Notes: generated by a model not told the origin, from the sequence alone. A DNA stretch of 58,446 nucleotides from Gluconacetobacter azotocaptans (GCF_014174355.1 NZ_JABEQF010000020.1:1-58446), one strand, 5' to 3'. Shown: positions 20,691-29,933, numbered from the stretch's first letter. Translations and numbers: made by a program.

Positions 20691-23123
20691 TCAGAAATCG
20701 GCGGACAGCGTCACCATCGCCGTAAATGCCGACCCAACGACATAGGACGGGGTTGAAGCATTGACCGTATTACCGAGAATACCTTTCTGCTTCACCGCAG
20801 TCAGACCAAACCCGCTGATTGACGAGAGGTAATTGATACCCCCCATATTGACGAGATTAAGCATGATCCGAGGATGCACAGGGGTATGAAAGGACGGAAG
20901 CGTTCTACCCATATTCAGATCTGCCGTTACATATCCAGGAATTTTCTGGTCATTCATGAGCGTCGAATACTGCTGCCCCTGATAACGGAAGTTGAAATTG
21001 CTGAAATAAGTCCCGTCATCATAGGTCAGTCCAATCGCACCGCTGAATTTGGGCGATCCGGGCTCCTGCTTGCCCTTGGTCGGCAGGTAATCCGTGCCGG
21101 CATTCACGTTGTCGCCAATCTCCGTATGCAGATACTGCCCCGAAGCATAGGCGTTGATATGATGCCAGGGCTTCGTGGCAATCTCTCCCTGGAAGCCCCA
21201 TGCTTCTTCACCGCCCGCGGCAATCTGGGTGCTAATCAGCACACTTGTGCCTGGAAGGTAGGACGAGCTCGAAATCTGATGGTTCGTCAGGTTGTAGTGA
21301 AACCAGGACGCAGAAAAGCTGATCGGGCCATTATGCCGGAAACCCAACTCTTCGCCGATGAAATATTCCGCTCCCAGATTACTTGACGGGGTGCTCGAAG
21401 GCGTTGCGGACGTCATGGGGAACTGCTGGACATACGGGCTCCAGCCGGCAGGCAACCGGTACGACGTGGTTGCGTTCATGTAAATCTGATCCGATTTCGT
21501 TACATGATAGCTGGCCAGAAACTGGGGCGTCGGTTCAAAATAACTCTTTCCAGCCTTGTAAGGACTTGCTCCGGGCAGATTTTCCGTTGCCGAAACAGAA
21601 GCCATGGAGGCCTTGAAACCCGCATCAAGCAGGAGCTTGCCGCCCAGAAGGGTCAGCTTGTCGTCAATGCCGATGGCATTGACCTGCTGAATGGTATTTT
21701 CCTGGTATCCTGTGACACGGAGCCCATTGGCGGTCAGGTACTGCTGGTTGTAGCTCCAGTCCCCTCCGGGCGAAAGGGCATACTGATTCTGGTATTCCGT
21801 GTGATTTCCATAGGAATACCAGTAAAATATCGACAGGTCGTTGGGGCCCTTTTTCCAGTCGAGATTGGTCGTTATGCCGCTGCTGTTCTGCCTCCATGGA
21901 TGAACGCTCTCGACCGTGACCTTGCCTGACTGCCCTTCATAGCCATCCAGGTAATCATAACGCTGCGTTCCGATATATCCCCCCGCGATGGGGATGGTGG
22001 CGCCATAGTTGTTCGGCCCGGACTGGAACGTCGTGTATGGCTCGACATGTAGTGTCAGATCGCGAGACAATTTGAAATCATTGTGGATTGCTCCAAAAAC
22101 GACGTTTGTGAAGCGCTCATTTATTTTATAATAATTCGTATCCCCGGGAGTGTATTTTCCATCATAGTTGAAACTGGTTCCGTACTGGTTCCATTGCGCC
22201 AGGGAAGGATAACGATAGATGTTCTGGTGGGATCTCGTATATCCGAACACGATGTCTGACGAACTGTCACCGGACCAACGCTTCTCGAGATTTGCGTCGA
22301 TATGATAACGTTCGATATCTCCCGGCCCACGCCACAGATTGCCTGCCGAATGCGAAAAGGATGCAAAAGCCCTTACGTCGCTATGGCCGATCTCGCCGGT
22401 GTTGAGACGCAGGAACTGCTTCTGCAGGCTGTGCGTACCGCCCGAGAGGTCGATGTAACCGCCAAAATGGTCTGACGGGCGGATCTCCTGCATCGTGACG
22501 ATGGCGCCGTCGGCGTTGTACAGCGGTGCCGCCAGATCGACAGACCCCTGTGTAACCTTGACGGATGCCAGATTTTCGTTATCCACCATCGAGGACGTCC
22601 AGGGCGCGTAACTGAAAGCGTCCGAAACGGGAACGCCTTCAAACAGGAACCCGATCTGGGTCTGGTCCAGCCCCCGAATATGCATGGTTTCCGCTTCGGT
22701 ACTCAGCGGACCTTCATTTCCCGCCTGCACGCCGGGGAGGCTGGCGATCAGCTGCGTGGGCGAAATTGTCGGAACCTGCTTGGAAATATACGCGCGCGAA
22801 ACCTCGCTGACCGACACAGGCGCCGTCTGGTGCACCAGAAGCCCACCACCCGAATTAAGCTGCTGCGCGACAACATTGAGTTCTTCAGCCTGGGCGCGTG
22901 ATTCAACCCGCTTCGGGGCAGCAGGGCGCGAAGTCGGCGTCGCGGGGGAGCGCGCCGCCACCTTCTGGCCGGACGCTGCTTTCCGCTGCGGGTGCCCCTT
23001 GGCCGACTGTGCCGCAAAGACATGTCCATCTGCGGCCACAACACCGAAGGCCATCACGATGCAGGAAGAGAGAAGCTGGCACCGCAGCAGACCATGCGGA
23101 GCGCTGTTTCGTCTGGTGGTCAT
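20691..23123 (-). CDS. TonB-dependent outer membrane receptor
   Basis: An 810-residue gated outer-membrane transporter. Signal peptide to about residue 38, an Ala/Pro/Lys-rich spacer, a possible TonB box (EELNVVA, about 80), a plug domain (TQLIASLPGVQAGNEG...MHIRGLDQTQ) and a 22-strand barrel ending in Phe (TLSADF), the usual outer-membrane sorting residue. Substrate not evident; no siderophore or cobalamin genes nearby. Base composition is visibly less GC-rich than the flanks, with many AT-ending codons. The S1/P1 nuclease gene lies 71 bases upstream on the same strand, suggesting coupled function. Confidence 0.92.
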   Translation of the reverse strand: MTTRRNSAPHGLLRCQLLSSCIVMAFGVVAADGHVFAAQSAKGHPQRKAASGQKVAARSPATPTSRPAAPKRVESRAQAEELNVVAQQLNSGGGLLVHQTAPVSVSEVSRAYISKQVPTISPTQLIASLPGVQAGNEGPLSTEAETMHIRGLDQTQIGFLFEGVPVSDAFSYAPWTSSMVDNENLASVKVTQGSVDLAAPLYNADGAIVTMQEIRPSDHFGGYIDLSGGTHSLQKQFLRLNTGEIGHSDVRAFASFSHSAGNLWRGPGDIERYHIDANLEKRWSGDSSSDIVFGYTRSHQNIYRYPSLAQWNQYGTSFNYDGKYTPGDTNYYKINERFTNVVFGAIHNDFKLSRDLTLHVEPYTTFQSGPNNYGATIPIAGGYIGTQRYDYLDGYEGQSGKVTVESVHPWRQNSSGITTNLDWKKGPNDLSIFYWYSYGNHTEYQNQYALSPGGDWSYNQQYLTANGLRVTGYQENTIQQVNAIGIDDKLTLLGGKLLLDAGFKASMASVSATENLPGASPYKAGKSYFEPTPQFLASYHVTKSDQIYMNATTSYRLPAGWSPYVQQFPMTSATPSSTPSSNLGAEYFIGEELGFRHNGPISFSASWFHYNLTNHQISSSSYLPGTSVLISTQIAAGGEEAWGFQGEIATKPWHHINAYASGQYLHTEIGDNVNAGTDYLPTKGKQEPGSPKFSGAIGLTYDDGTYFSNFNFRYQGQQYSTLMNDQKIPGYVTADLNMGRTLPSFHTPVHPRIMLNLVNMGGINYLSSISGFGLTAVKQKGILGNTVNASTPSYVVGSAFTAMVTLSADF

Positions 23124-23194
23124 TGTTTTCCTTGGGAGCTCACTGAATCGGGGAAGAGCTCATCGAGAGCGCGAATGTTGAAAAGCCGCGAGCT

Positions 23195-24223
23195 TCAGCG
23201 CGGCGAAGAAGACGTGAGCGGCCGCGAAAAGGCGGCTGGCACGGAACCCGTCTCTGAATCGTAGCCGGGGCTGGACGGGTTGGCCGGATCCGGAATTTCC
23301 GGAGCAGGCGGCAACCCACTCTCGCGCCAGGCGCGGTAGACAAGGTCACGCAGCATCGCGGCCGCCGCCGCCGTGCGCCCATAGACCAACTGGCGGGCCT
23401 CCGGGTTATGAGGATCGTTCAGCGCTCCGGATTTATCGAGCGTATAGACTGTCTCGACATCCTGATGAGAGCGGTCGAGATAGGCGAGAACCTGATTGAA
23501 AACATCGCCGTCCTGATGGGAAACAGGCCCCAGCCGACGACTGATATCCGTCTCCTGCAGCGCAATCATGTCCACGTACCGGGACTCGAAGCGTCCGTGT
23601 ATGGCGGTCTCGCGCGTATACCCTTTCGGGTCGAGCCCAACCCACCCGTCATGATGGATCGTGACATGCAGGGGCTGGGAGCCGTCCGCGACGTAATGCC
23701 CCATCCAGGCGACAATAAAGGCAGTGTCTGTCTCAAGGGCGTTCGTATCTTTCCCCTGGCTCCGCATCGCCCGGATCAGCCGCATCTCCGCAACGAGATG
23801 GCCGTACCCTTCGACCACGGCATAAGGAAGCGTACCCGTCCAGCGGATGTTCATACGCTGTGCAGCGTCACGATCCGTCGTATTGAGGCGCTCATGCTCA
23901 CGGTAAAGCGCAAGCACGAAGGCGTCACGGGAACGAGGTATGGAGGTCATGAACGCGAACTGCTCGCGAAACCACCCGTGATTGGGGTCCTCGTCCATTT
24001 TTGAAAAAGGCTCGGACGATGCGCGCCACGTATCCGGCAGGCTGGCCGAACGGACGATCAGATTGACCTGACGCTTCAGGAAGACCGGACCGTCCGCCGG
24101 AAGGGCGCTGATGGCTGCCTGGTCAATGACCGCATGGGCTCGCTCACCCCAGCCATAAACGACCTGTGGCGCCATTACGCACGCCCCGAAGGCCGCCGCA
24201 CACAGAAATCTTCGTATGAGCAT
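23195..24223 (-). CDS. Exported S1/P1-type nuclease (zinc-dependent)
   Basis: A 342-residue secreted enzyme of the phospholipase C/P1 nuclease fold. The signal peptide ends VVYG, so the mature protein starts with Trp25, the residue whose backbone binds zinc in this family. Other ligands: WGERAH, the Asp/His cluster VAWMGHYVADGSQPLHV, and IHGRFESRYVD. Such enzymes cut single-stranded nucleic acid and release 5'-nucleotides, also removing 3'-phosphates. ATG at 24223 is preferred over a TTG five codons upstream. A TonB receptor follows; a divergent DUF218 gene lies 207 bases away across an AT-rich gap. Low GC like its neighbours. Confidence 0.88.
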   Translation of the reverse strand: MLIRRFLCAAAFGACVMAPQVVYGWGERAHAVIDQAAISALPADGPVFLKRQVNLIVRSASLPDTWRASSEPFSKMDEDPNHGWFREQFAFMTSIPRSRDAFVLALYREHERLNTTDRDAAQRMNIRWTGTLPYAVVEGYGHLVAEMRLIRAMRSQGKDTNALETDTAFIVAWMGHYVADGSQPLHVTIHHDGWVGLDPKGYTRETAIHGRFESRYVDMIALQETDISRRLGPVSHQDGDVFNQVLAYLDRSHQDVETVYTLDKSGALNDPHNPEARQLVYGRTAAAAAMLRDLVYRAWRESGLPPAPEIPDPANPSSPGYDSETGSVPAAFSRPLTSSSPR

Positions 24224-24430
24224 CAGGATGGCCCCCAAGCGTCAGCCATGTAGGAACGGGCAACCTTGTAGGGGGCGAACGAAAGCCTGTGCGTGATCCT
24301 TTCGAGATAGTATCGTTATATTTTTTTGAAATATTGATAAGGAGACCCGAGAACCCGTCCTGATTATCCCTGCGATGCGGCATACTCGGCGTCCACGGCA
24401 ATTCTGTCCCTCTCGTCGGGTGTCTGGCTT
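24224..24430. promoter_or_regulatory. AT-rich divergent promoter region
   Basis: The gap between the divergent nuclease and DUF218 genes holds a T/A-rich core at about 24305-24345 (ATCGTTATATTTTTTTGAAATATTG split by eye into possible -10/-35 blocks on both strands). Specific promoter boxes could not be fixed with confidence. No phosphate-box repeat was recognised. Confidence 0.4.
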
Positions 24431-25636
24431 TTGAAAAAATTCCTTCGCAAGGCCCTGCCATTTCTGGTGTATGTCGGATCGTGTACCTGCACATTCTCGG
24501 TCGTATCGGCGGCGCCTGTCGCCCAGACAGGTCATGACCCCGTAACGGAAGGCCTGCAACGCAGGATATTTCCGGCGCTTTCCGAGATCATATCCGACCC
24601 CGCCTGGCAGAAGGCTTTTTTGTCTGATCCGGACATGGTCGCACTGGAGGAGGAGCGCCGTTCAAGATCGGCGCGGAATTTCAGCTGCACACCCGCACCC
24701 CGCTGCATGGTCGAAACGTGGAAAATCAGTCAGGACGAACGACGGATTGTAGGGGAGACGCTTGAGCGCCTTGCCTCCCGACTTCCCTCACAAACATATG
24801 GCATTGCACAGTGGCGGCGGGATGCCGATGCAATCAATTACATTCTGTCCGTTTACGGTGAAGCCGCCCCGCCACGCTATCCGCTCATCGACGCCATGTC
24901 GCTGGATGTCACATCAAAAGACTTCGGCCGCCTCGTAGCCGGTTTGCAGGCACAGGACCTGCAAACCCCTCATGGCGCGGAAGAAGCGGTCTTTGCAACT
25001 CCCCTGCGATATGCTGCGATTCTTCTTGATGCCAATGACCGCGACGACGCCATTCATTTCCCTGAGCTCTGGGAAAAATGGAATGCACAGTCCCTGCATG
25101 CCGCACGTCACGCATACTGGCGACGCTATCCTTATGCGGCCATTATCATTCCGGGAGAAGGTCCGGAAGACGCGACGTTGCCGCTATCCGCTCTCGGTAA
25201 ATTCCGCCTGACGCTGGCTGTAGAAACCTTCCGGCAGGGTCTCGCACCCTTCATAATCGTGTCCGGAGGCGCAGTTCACCCCGCTCGGACACATTACGTG
25301 GAAGCCGAAGAAATGCGGCGCGCTCTGATAGAACGCTTCGGCATCCCTGAACGTAACATCGTTATGGAACCGTACGCCCGCCATACGACAACAAACCTGC
25401 GCAATGCGTCTCGCATACTGAACACACTTGGTGCACCAGACGGGATGGCGGCCCTGATCGTGACCGATCCGGACCAGAGCGCCTATATCGAAGGCCCCAC
25501 TTTCGCGGAGCGCAATCAACGCGAACTGGGTTGTGAGCCAGGCACCCTCGGCAAACGTCTCTCCCCCTTTACCATCGCTTTCTATCCTTCACTTAAATGC
25601 GTCGAAACTGATCCAAGTGACCCTCTTGATCCATAA
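24431..25636 (+). CDS. Exported DUF218 (YdcF/SanA-like) protein
   Basis: A 401-residue protein with a TTG start (no ATG or GTG lies upstream in the open frame) giving a classic signal peptide MKKFLRKALPFLVYVG. The C-terminal half (about 225-390) is a DUF218 domain: AIIIPGEG, LTLAVETFRQG, FIIVSGG, then RNIVMEPYARHTTTNLRNA. The N-terminal 190 residues are not recognised. DUF218 proteins include the envelope factors SanA and ElyC; an enzymatic role is unproven. Low GC, divergent from the nuclease. Confidence 0.8.
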   Translation: MKKFLRKALPFLVYVGSCTCTFSVVSAAPVAQTGHDPVTEGLQRRIFPALSEIISDPAWQKAFLSDPDMVALEEERRSRSARNFSCTPAPRCMVETWKISQDERRIVGETLERLASRLPSQTYGIAQWRRDADAINYILSVYGEAAPPRYPLIDAMSLDVTSKDFGRLVAGLQAQDLQTPHGAEEAVFATPLRYAAILLDANDRDDAIHFPELWEKWNAQSLHAARHAYWRRYPYAAIIIPGEGPEDATLPLSALGKFRLTLAVETFRQGLAPFIIVSGGAVHPARTHYVEAEEMRRALIERFGIPERNIVMEPYARHTTTNLRNASRILNTLGAPDGMAALIVTDPDQSAYIEGPTFAERNQRELGCEPGTLGKRLSPFTIAFYPSLKCVETDPSDPLDP

Positions 25637-25836
25637 AACCGGTAGGATTTCCGGATTTCGGAAGCCAGAGTTAGCCGGGTGAATTCGGACAGTCTGAATT
25701 GGCGCAGCCTCAGGACGTCCATCCGAGCCCGATCCCGACCTGGAGGGCGCATCTGGTTAAGGAGAAGGATTGTGGAGCGAAAGGGCGCTTTCACTCCAAC
25801 CAGAAGCTTTTATCCTTGAGTTTCAACCCGAAGGCC
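25637..25836. other. Gap between the low-GC segment and tRNA-Leu
   Basis: No convincing gene. It holds a large imperfect inverted repeat (25749-25807, listed separately). A 70-codon minus-strand frame (25582-25794) overlaps the DUF218 stop and resembles nothing recognised. Confidence 0.4.
25749..25807. repeat. Nested inverted-repeat element next to tRNA-Leu
   Basis: Outer arms TCTGGTT (25752-25758) and AACCAGA (25798-25804) pair perfectly and extend by GC pairs beyond one mismatch. An inner hairpin GGAG(C)GAAAG / CTTTC(A)CTCC (25774-25797) stacks directly on the right arm. A 15-base purine-rich bulge lies on the left. It could be an RNA structure, a remnant of a mobile-element end or a recombination site; it lies 30 bases from the tRNA-Leu 3' end. 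Confidence 0.45.
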
Positions 25837-25919
25837 TGCGAGCTGCGGGACTCGAACCCGCACGCCCTTGCGGGCGCAAGATTTTAAGTCTCGTGCGTCT
25901 ACCATTCCGCCAAGCTCGC
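25837..25919 (-). tRNA. tRNA-Leu (anticodon TAA)
   Basis: Minus-strand cloverleaf: acceptor GCGAGCT/AGCTCGC, D-arm with GGCGGAATGGTAGAC, anticodon arm CGAGA-CTTAAAA-TCTTG giving TAA, a long variable arm (GCGCCCGCAAGGGCG region) typical of class II tRNAs, and T arm GCGGG-TTCGAGT-CCCGC. Discriminator A. CCA is not encoded. Its 3' end faces the low-GC segment at 20.5-25.8 kb. Confidence 0.95.
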
Positions 25920-25979
25920 CCGGCTCGCCCTCTAGCACACTCGTCAGGCGGGTAAAATCCGTTGGTGGGGTTTTTGCGC

Positions 25980-26702
25980 CTATGCGGCGCGCAACAGCGC
26001 CGTGCCGTAACGGCGGAGCCACGCTTCGGCCGCACGGCGGTGCGGGGTCAGGGTGGCGACCAGGGCCCAGAAGTCCGGGCCGTGATTCAGGTGCCGCAGA
26101 TGCGCCAGTTCGTGGGCAATGACGTAATGCTGGACTTCGGCCGGGGCCATCAGCAGCCGCCAGCTCAGCATCACCGTGCCGTCGGCGTTGCAACTGCCCC
26201 ACCGGCTGCTGGTGTCCTTGATCGTCAGGCGCCGGGGGCGCAGGCCCGACTGAACGGCCAGCTCCGCCACCCGCGCGCCCAGCCGCACCCCGGCCTCGCG
26301 CCGCAGGAAGGCGCCCAGGCGGCGCGGCAGGAACGGGGCCTCGCCGCTGACCAGGATGGCGCCGTCCTCGATCCAGACGCCGCGCCGGCCCTGCGGGCAA
26401 TGGCGGATGGCATGGGGCCGGCCGTCCAGCAGCACCTGCCCGCCATCCTGCCACGGCGTCGGCGCGGGCAGCGTGTCGATGCGCGCCACCACCCAGTCAG
26501 CATGAGTGCGCAGCAGGCTCAGCCCGGCCTCGCGCCCCACACGGGGCGGCAGGGTAACGACGACACCGCCGCCGCGCGGGTCGATCCGCAGCGACACGCG
26601 GCGCGCCCGCGCCGAACTGCGCCAGCGCAGCGGGACCTCGCGCCCCGCCAGATGGATCGTCTCGCCCGTCCCGTCCGCGCTGCCGGACAGGGGCTCGGTC
26701 AT
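25980..26702 (-). CDS. YgjP-like metal-dependent hydrolase (DUF45)
   Basis: A 240-residue protein whose C-terminal half has a zincin motif [16 protein letters not shown] with a third His, preceded by [17 protein letters not shown], the hallmark of the YgjP/WLM group. No signal peptide, so cytosolic. Function is poorly known across bacteria. The ATG overlaps the stop of the upstream ycgN gene as ATGA, indicating translational coupling. Confidence 0.9.
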   Translation of the reverse strand: MTEPLSGSADGTGETIHLAGREVPLRWRSSARARRVSLRIDPRGGGVVVTLPPRVGREAGLSLLRTHADWVVARIDTLPAPTPWQDGGQVLLDGRPHAIRHCPQGRRGVWIEDGAILVSGEAPFLPRRLGAFLRREAGVRLGARVAELAVQSGLRPRRLTIKDTSSRWGSCNADGTVMLSWRLLMAPAEVQHYVIAHELAHLRHLNHGPDFWALVATLTPHRRAAEAWLRRYGTALLRAA

Positions 26703-27214
26703 CGGGACTCGCCGTCCGGGCCGGACCGGTCCCGCGCCGGCCGCCGCACCCGGGGCTTGCGCCCGGCCGGCATCTGGCCGGGCCAGTCGGCGATATGATG
26801 TTCCAGCGGGCCGGCCCGCCGTTCGCTGACGGCGCGGCCGCGCACCGAAACCCCGGCCTCATGCACCGTTTCCGGCCGGCCCGACACCAGCGGATGCCAC
26901 CACGCCAGGGGCCGGCCGTCCGCCACCAGCCGATAGGCACAGGACGGCGGCAGCCAGTCGATATCTTCCAGCGCGTCCGGGGTCAGCCGAACGCAATCGG
27001 GCACCTTGCGCTGCCGGCCCGCGTAATCCGAACAGCGACAGCTATCGGTATCCAGCAGCCGGCAGGCCACGTCGGTATACAGGACCGTGTCGGTCTCGTC
27101 CTCGCGCAGCTTGTGCAGGCAGCAGCGGCCGCAGCCGTCGCACAGCGATTCCCACTCTTCGGTCGTCATCTCGTCCAGGCGCCGGACCTGCCAGAAAGGG
27201 GGGGAATCAGTCAT
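26699..27214 (-). CDS. YcgN/UPF0260 cysteine-cluster protein
   Basis: A 171-residue protein with the pattern CDGCGRCC near residue 25, further cysteines ([14 protein letters not shown], then VPDC) and the conserved [22 protein letters not shown] block. Cysteine spacing suggests a bound metal or Fe-S cluster. Function unknown. The C-terminal 20 residues are Arg/Pro-rich. The ATG at 27214 has no strong binding site. Translationally coupled to the YgjP-like gene downstream. Confidence 0.92.
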   Translation of the reverse strand: MTDSPPFWQVRRLDEMTTEEWESLCDGCGRCCLHKLREDETDTVLYTDVACRLLDTDSCRCSDYAGRQRKVPDCVRLTPDALEDIDWLPPSCAYRLVADGRPLAWWHPLVSGRPETVHEAGVSVRGRAVSERRAGPLEHHIADWPGQMPAGRKPRVRRPARDRSGPDGESR

Positions 27215-27273
27215 GGGTGCTGTTTTACGCACTCCGGCCCGTCCCGAAAAGGAAAAGGCGCGGCAAAGGCCGC

Positions 27274-27729
27274 CTATCGGGCGTCGACCAGCGCGACCAG
27301 CACCGACCCGCCGACCGCCAGCAGCAGCGCCGCCAGGCCGGACGGCCCCAGCAGCGGCAGCCACAGCATGCGCGCCCGTACGCCTCGCCCGGCTCCCAGC
27401 CCTTCCGCCGTACGGGCCAGCCCCGCCGGCAACCGGCAGGCCGCCCCCAGCGGCGGCAGCAGCACCAGCGGCACCAGGCACAGCCCTTGCAGGACGGCGC
27501 GGGGCACACCGCCATCCTCCCCTGCCAGACGCGGCAGCAGCAACGCCAGCGCGCAACCGGGAATCGCCAGGGCCACCGCCAGGGTGCGGCAGGCCGCCAG
27601 CACGCGGCCGGACAGGCCCGGCCCGGCGGCGCGCAGCAGGACGAACGCCGCCACCCCTAGGCCAGCCGCCGCCGCCGTCATCCCCAGGCAGGCGGCCAGG
27701 TCGGGCAGCATCACGCCGGGCGCGGTCAT
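27274..27729 (-). CDS. Truncated ABC transporter permease-like protein
   Basis: A 151-residue, very hydrophobic protein with about four membrane spans. The end matches the cytoplasmic EAA loop of PotB/PotC-type permeases in degraded form ([19 protein letters not shown] then LPLLGP), which normally sits mid-way in a protein of about 270 residues. It overlaps the substrate-binding gene by ATGA and is followed by ycgN after 59 bases. Either a shortened functional permease or a decaying gene; only the EAA-loop half is present. Confidence 0.6.
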   Translation of the reverse strand: MTAPGVMLPDLAACLGMTAAAAGLGVAAFVLLRAAGPGLSGRVLAACRTLAVALAIPGCALALLLPRLAGEDGGVPRAVLQGLCLVPLVLLPPLGAACRLPAGLARTAEGLGAGRGVRARMLWLPLLGPSGLAALLLAVGGSVLVALVDAR

Positions 27730-28727
27730 GCCGGGGCCGCCAGCCAGTCCGCGAACTTCCGGGCCAGGTCGGGCAGGTGATCCTGCCAGAACGCCGCGTC
27801 CATCGGCAGGGGCTGCGCCGCCGCGTCGTCGGGGCGGGCGCGATACAGGGCAGCGAAGCGGGCCACCCGATCCGTCCCTGCCATATAGTGCAGCAGGTCG
27901 CGCGCCCGGTCGCGCTCGGCCGCGTCCAGCCCGGGGGCGATGCCCCAGGACAGGCCGTCATCCAGGCCCTGCGCCCACTGGAGCCCGACATCGCGCCGCC
28001 CCCGCCCGGCGGCAGACGGCGCCGCAGCCTGCGTGGCGGCCTGGGCCGCCACCTCGCCTGCCGCCGCACTGGTCATCAGCACGCCGCCATTGCCGATGAT
28101 CCGCGCGGAATCCGCCCCCGTGGTCCACCACACGATATAAGGCCGCAACTGGCTGAGCTTGTGGAACGCCCGCGCCACGCCCTCGGGCGTGGCCAGCACG
28201 GTATAGACATCCGCCGGCGCCACCCCGTCGGCCATCAGCGCGATTTCCAGTGTCGAGCGCGGGTCCTTCCGCAGCCCCCGCTTGCCGGGATAGCGCACGA
28301 CGTCCCAGAAATCGCTCCAGCGCGGGGCGGACGGGATCCGGCCCCGGTCCCAGGCCAGGACGATACCGTCATGCAGGGCCGGCACGCTGCAGGCTTCCGC
28401 GCTGCCGGCGCTGCCGCCCAGACGCTGCAACAGCCCCTGCATGCAGGCGATGCGGGCGGTGCTGTCCTCCATCAGGGCCATCGCCCAGGCGTGGCGCCCC
28501 CGCGCCGGACGGTTGGCCGGCACCTGCGCGTCGCCGTCCCAGGCGAACCGCCGGACGCCGACGCCCTTGGCGCGCGCGAAGGGCTGGAAGAACGCCTGGT
28601 CCTGCGCCTTGCCCAGAGCGCCGCCCCAACTGGCGACCACCAGCGTATGCCCGCCGCCCCGGGCGTCGACCCGGGCCGGCGCCGACAGCGCCAGCAGCAG
28701 AAAGGCCCCCGAGAGGGGACGGGACAC
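27726..28727 (-). CDS. ABC transporter substrate-binding protein (PotD-like, divergent)
   Basis: A 333-residue predicted periplasmic protein. The GTG start at 28727 gives a short signal peptide ([16 protein letters not shown]). The early strand [19 protein letters not shown] is typical of family 1 solute-binding proteins for polyamines and related compounds. Later landmarks are [20 protein letters not shown] and [17 protein letters not shown]. Coupled by ATGA overlap to the truncated permease. The binding specificity is not clear, and the partner ATPase is degenerate. Confidence 0.8.
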   Translation of the reverse strand: MSRPLSGAFLLLALSAPARVDARGGGHTLVVASWGGALGKAQDQAFFQPFARAKGVGVRRFAWDGDAQVPANRPARGRHAWAMALMEDSTARIACMQGLLQRLGGSAGSAEACSVPALHDGIVLAWDRGRIPSAPRWSDFWDVVRYPGKRGLRKDPRSTLEIALMADGVAPADVYTVLATPEGVARAFHKLSQLRPYIVWWTTGADSARIIGNGGVLMTSAAAGEVAAQAATQAAAPSAAGRGRRDVGLQWAQGLDDGLSWGIAPGLDAAERDRARDLLHYMAGTDRVARFAALYRARPDDAAAQPLPMDAAFWQDHLPDLARKFADWLAAPA

Positions 28728-28796
28728 TCGGAAAGACGGGCGGGGCGGGGCGGACAGGGGGGATCTCTTTCACAGCGCGGAACGAAGTGCGGAAAA

Positions 28797-29933
28797 CTAG
28801 ACCAGTTCGCCACGAAACGGAAAGGCCACTGCGTGCGCCGGCTGCCACGCCAGAAGGGCGCGCCGGCCGGGCGACAGGCCCGCCAGGGTCTGGATCGGCG
28901 GACGGCGGACCAGGACCTCCTGCCCGTCGGGCAGCCGCAGCCGCAGCCGCACATGATCGCCCATGTGGTGGACCGCCACCAGGGTGGCGGGAACGTCGCC
29001 GTCACCGCCATCCGCCGCGTCGCGGCCATGGAACGGCCCGGCGGAGAATCCGGCGGGAAACAGCGTGGCGATCCGGTCGGGCCGGACGCACAGGGTGCAC
29101 AGCGCGTCGGCTTCCAGCCCCTCGGCGGCCATCGCCTCCATCACCGCGCCGCTGGCCAGGCGGACGCGGGCCTGGTCGTCCTCGACCCATTCGACACGGC
29201 CGGTCAGGCTGTTGGCATCGCCGAATCCGGTGGCAACCCGGTCGCAGCCCGGGCGGTCGAACAACTCGGCGGCCGTCCCCGTCTGCAGCAGCGTGCCCCC
29301 GGACAGGAAGCCGATCCGGTCGCCCAGCAGCAGTGCGTCCTCGCGGTCACGGGTCGCCAGCAGAACCGTCAGGCCCTGCGCCCGCGCCAGACGGGCCAGA
29401 AGCGTGCGCATGGCCCGCCGCCCCTCGGGCTCCAGCGCCGCGAAAGGGTCGTCCAGCAGCAGGACGGGGGGCGCGAAGGCCAGCAGGCGCCCCAGCCGCA
29501 CACGCCAGGCCTGTTCCGCATCCAGGTCGCGCGGTCGGCGCGACGCCTGCCCGTCCAGCCCCAGCAGGGCCATGATCTCGCGCACGCGGGCTGCGGTCTG
29601 CGGCCGGGGCATCCCCCGCGCGGCCAGCGGAAACGCCAGGTTCTGCCGCACGCTCAGGTGCGCGAACAGCGGATCGCGCGCGCTGAACAGGCCCATGCCG
29701 CGCTGGCCGGGCGGCCGGGCGGTCACGTCCTGCCCATCCACGGCGATGCTGCCCGCCACGGCGGGCAGGTGCCCCGCCAGCGTATCCAGCAGGCAGGAGA
29801 GGTCCGCCGCGCGGTTGCCCAGCAACGCCAGGCACGTGCCGGCGGCGACCTGCACGCCCAGGCCGGGGCGCGATGGGTCGAGCGGCGCGCGCACAAGTCC
29901 GCGAACGTCAAGACGTGGGAGGGAAGGTGGCAT
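28797..29933 (-). CDS. ABC transporter ATPase-like protein with degenerate catalytic motifs
   Basis: A 378-residue protein with the overall PotA/FbpC layout: nucleotide-binding domain (1-235) and C-terminal TOBE-like regulatory domain (240-378). Every ATP motif is altered. The Walker A position reads LLGNRAADLSC (38-47) without GK(S/T). The Q-loop Gln is Ser84. The signature is LDAEQ (137-141) rather than LSGGQ. Walker B ends LLLDDP with Asp162 for the catalytic Glu, and the H-loop His is Arg195. The frame is intact. ATG at 29933 is the likely start (weak binding site). It precedes the substrate-binding gene by 69 bases. Confidence 0.8.
   Translation of the reverse strand: MPPSLPRLDVRGLVRAPLDPSRPGLGVQVAAGTCLALLGNRAADLSCLLDTLAGHLPAVAGSIAVDGQDVTARPPGQRGMGLFSARDPLFAHLSVRQNLAFPLAARGMPRPQTAARVREIMALLGLDGQASRRPRDLDAEQAWRVRLGRLLAFAPPVLLLDDPFAALEPEGRRAMRTLLARLARAQGLTVLLATRDREDALLLGDRIGFLSGGTLLQTGTAAELFDRPGCDRVATGFGDANSLTGRVEWVEDDQARVRLASGAVMEAMAAEGLEADALCTLCVRPDRIATLFPAGFSAGPFHGRDAADGGDGDVPATLVAVHHMGDHVRLRLRLPDGQEVLVRRPPIQTLAGLSPGRRALLAWQPAHAVAFPFRGELV

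Noticed and set aside
25582-25794. 70-codon minus-strand frame at the end of the DUF218 gene
   Set aside because: Overlaps a better-supported gene, no ribosome binding site and no similarity I recognise; at most a relic.
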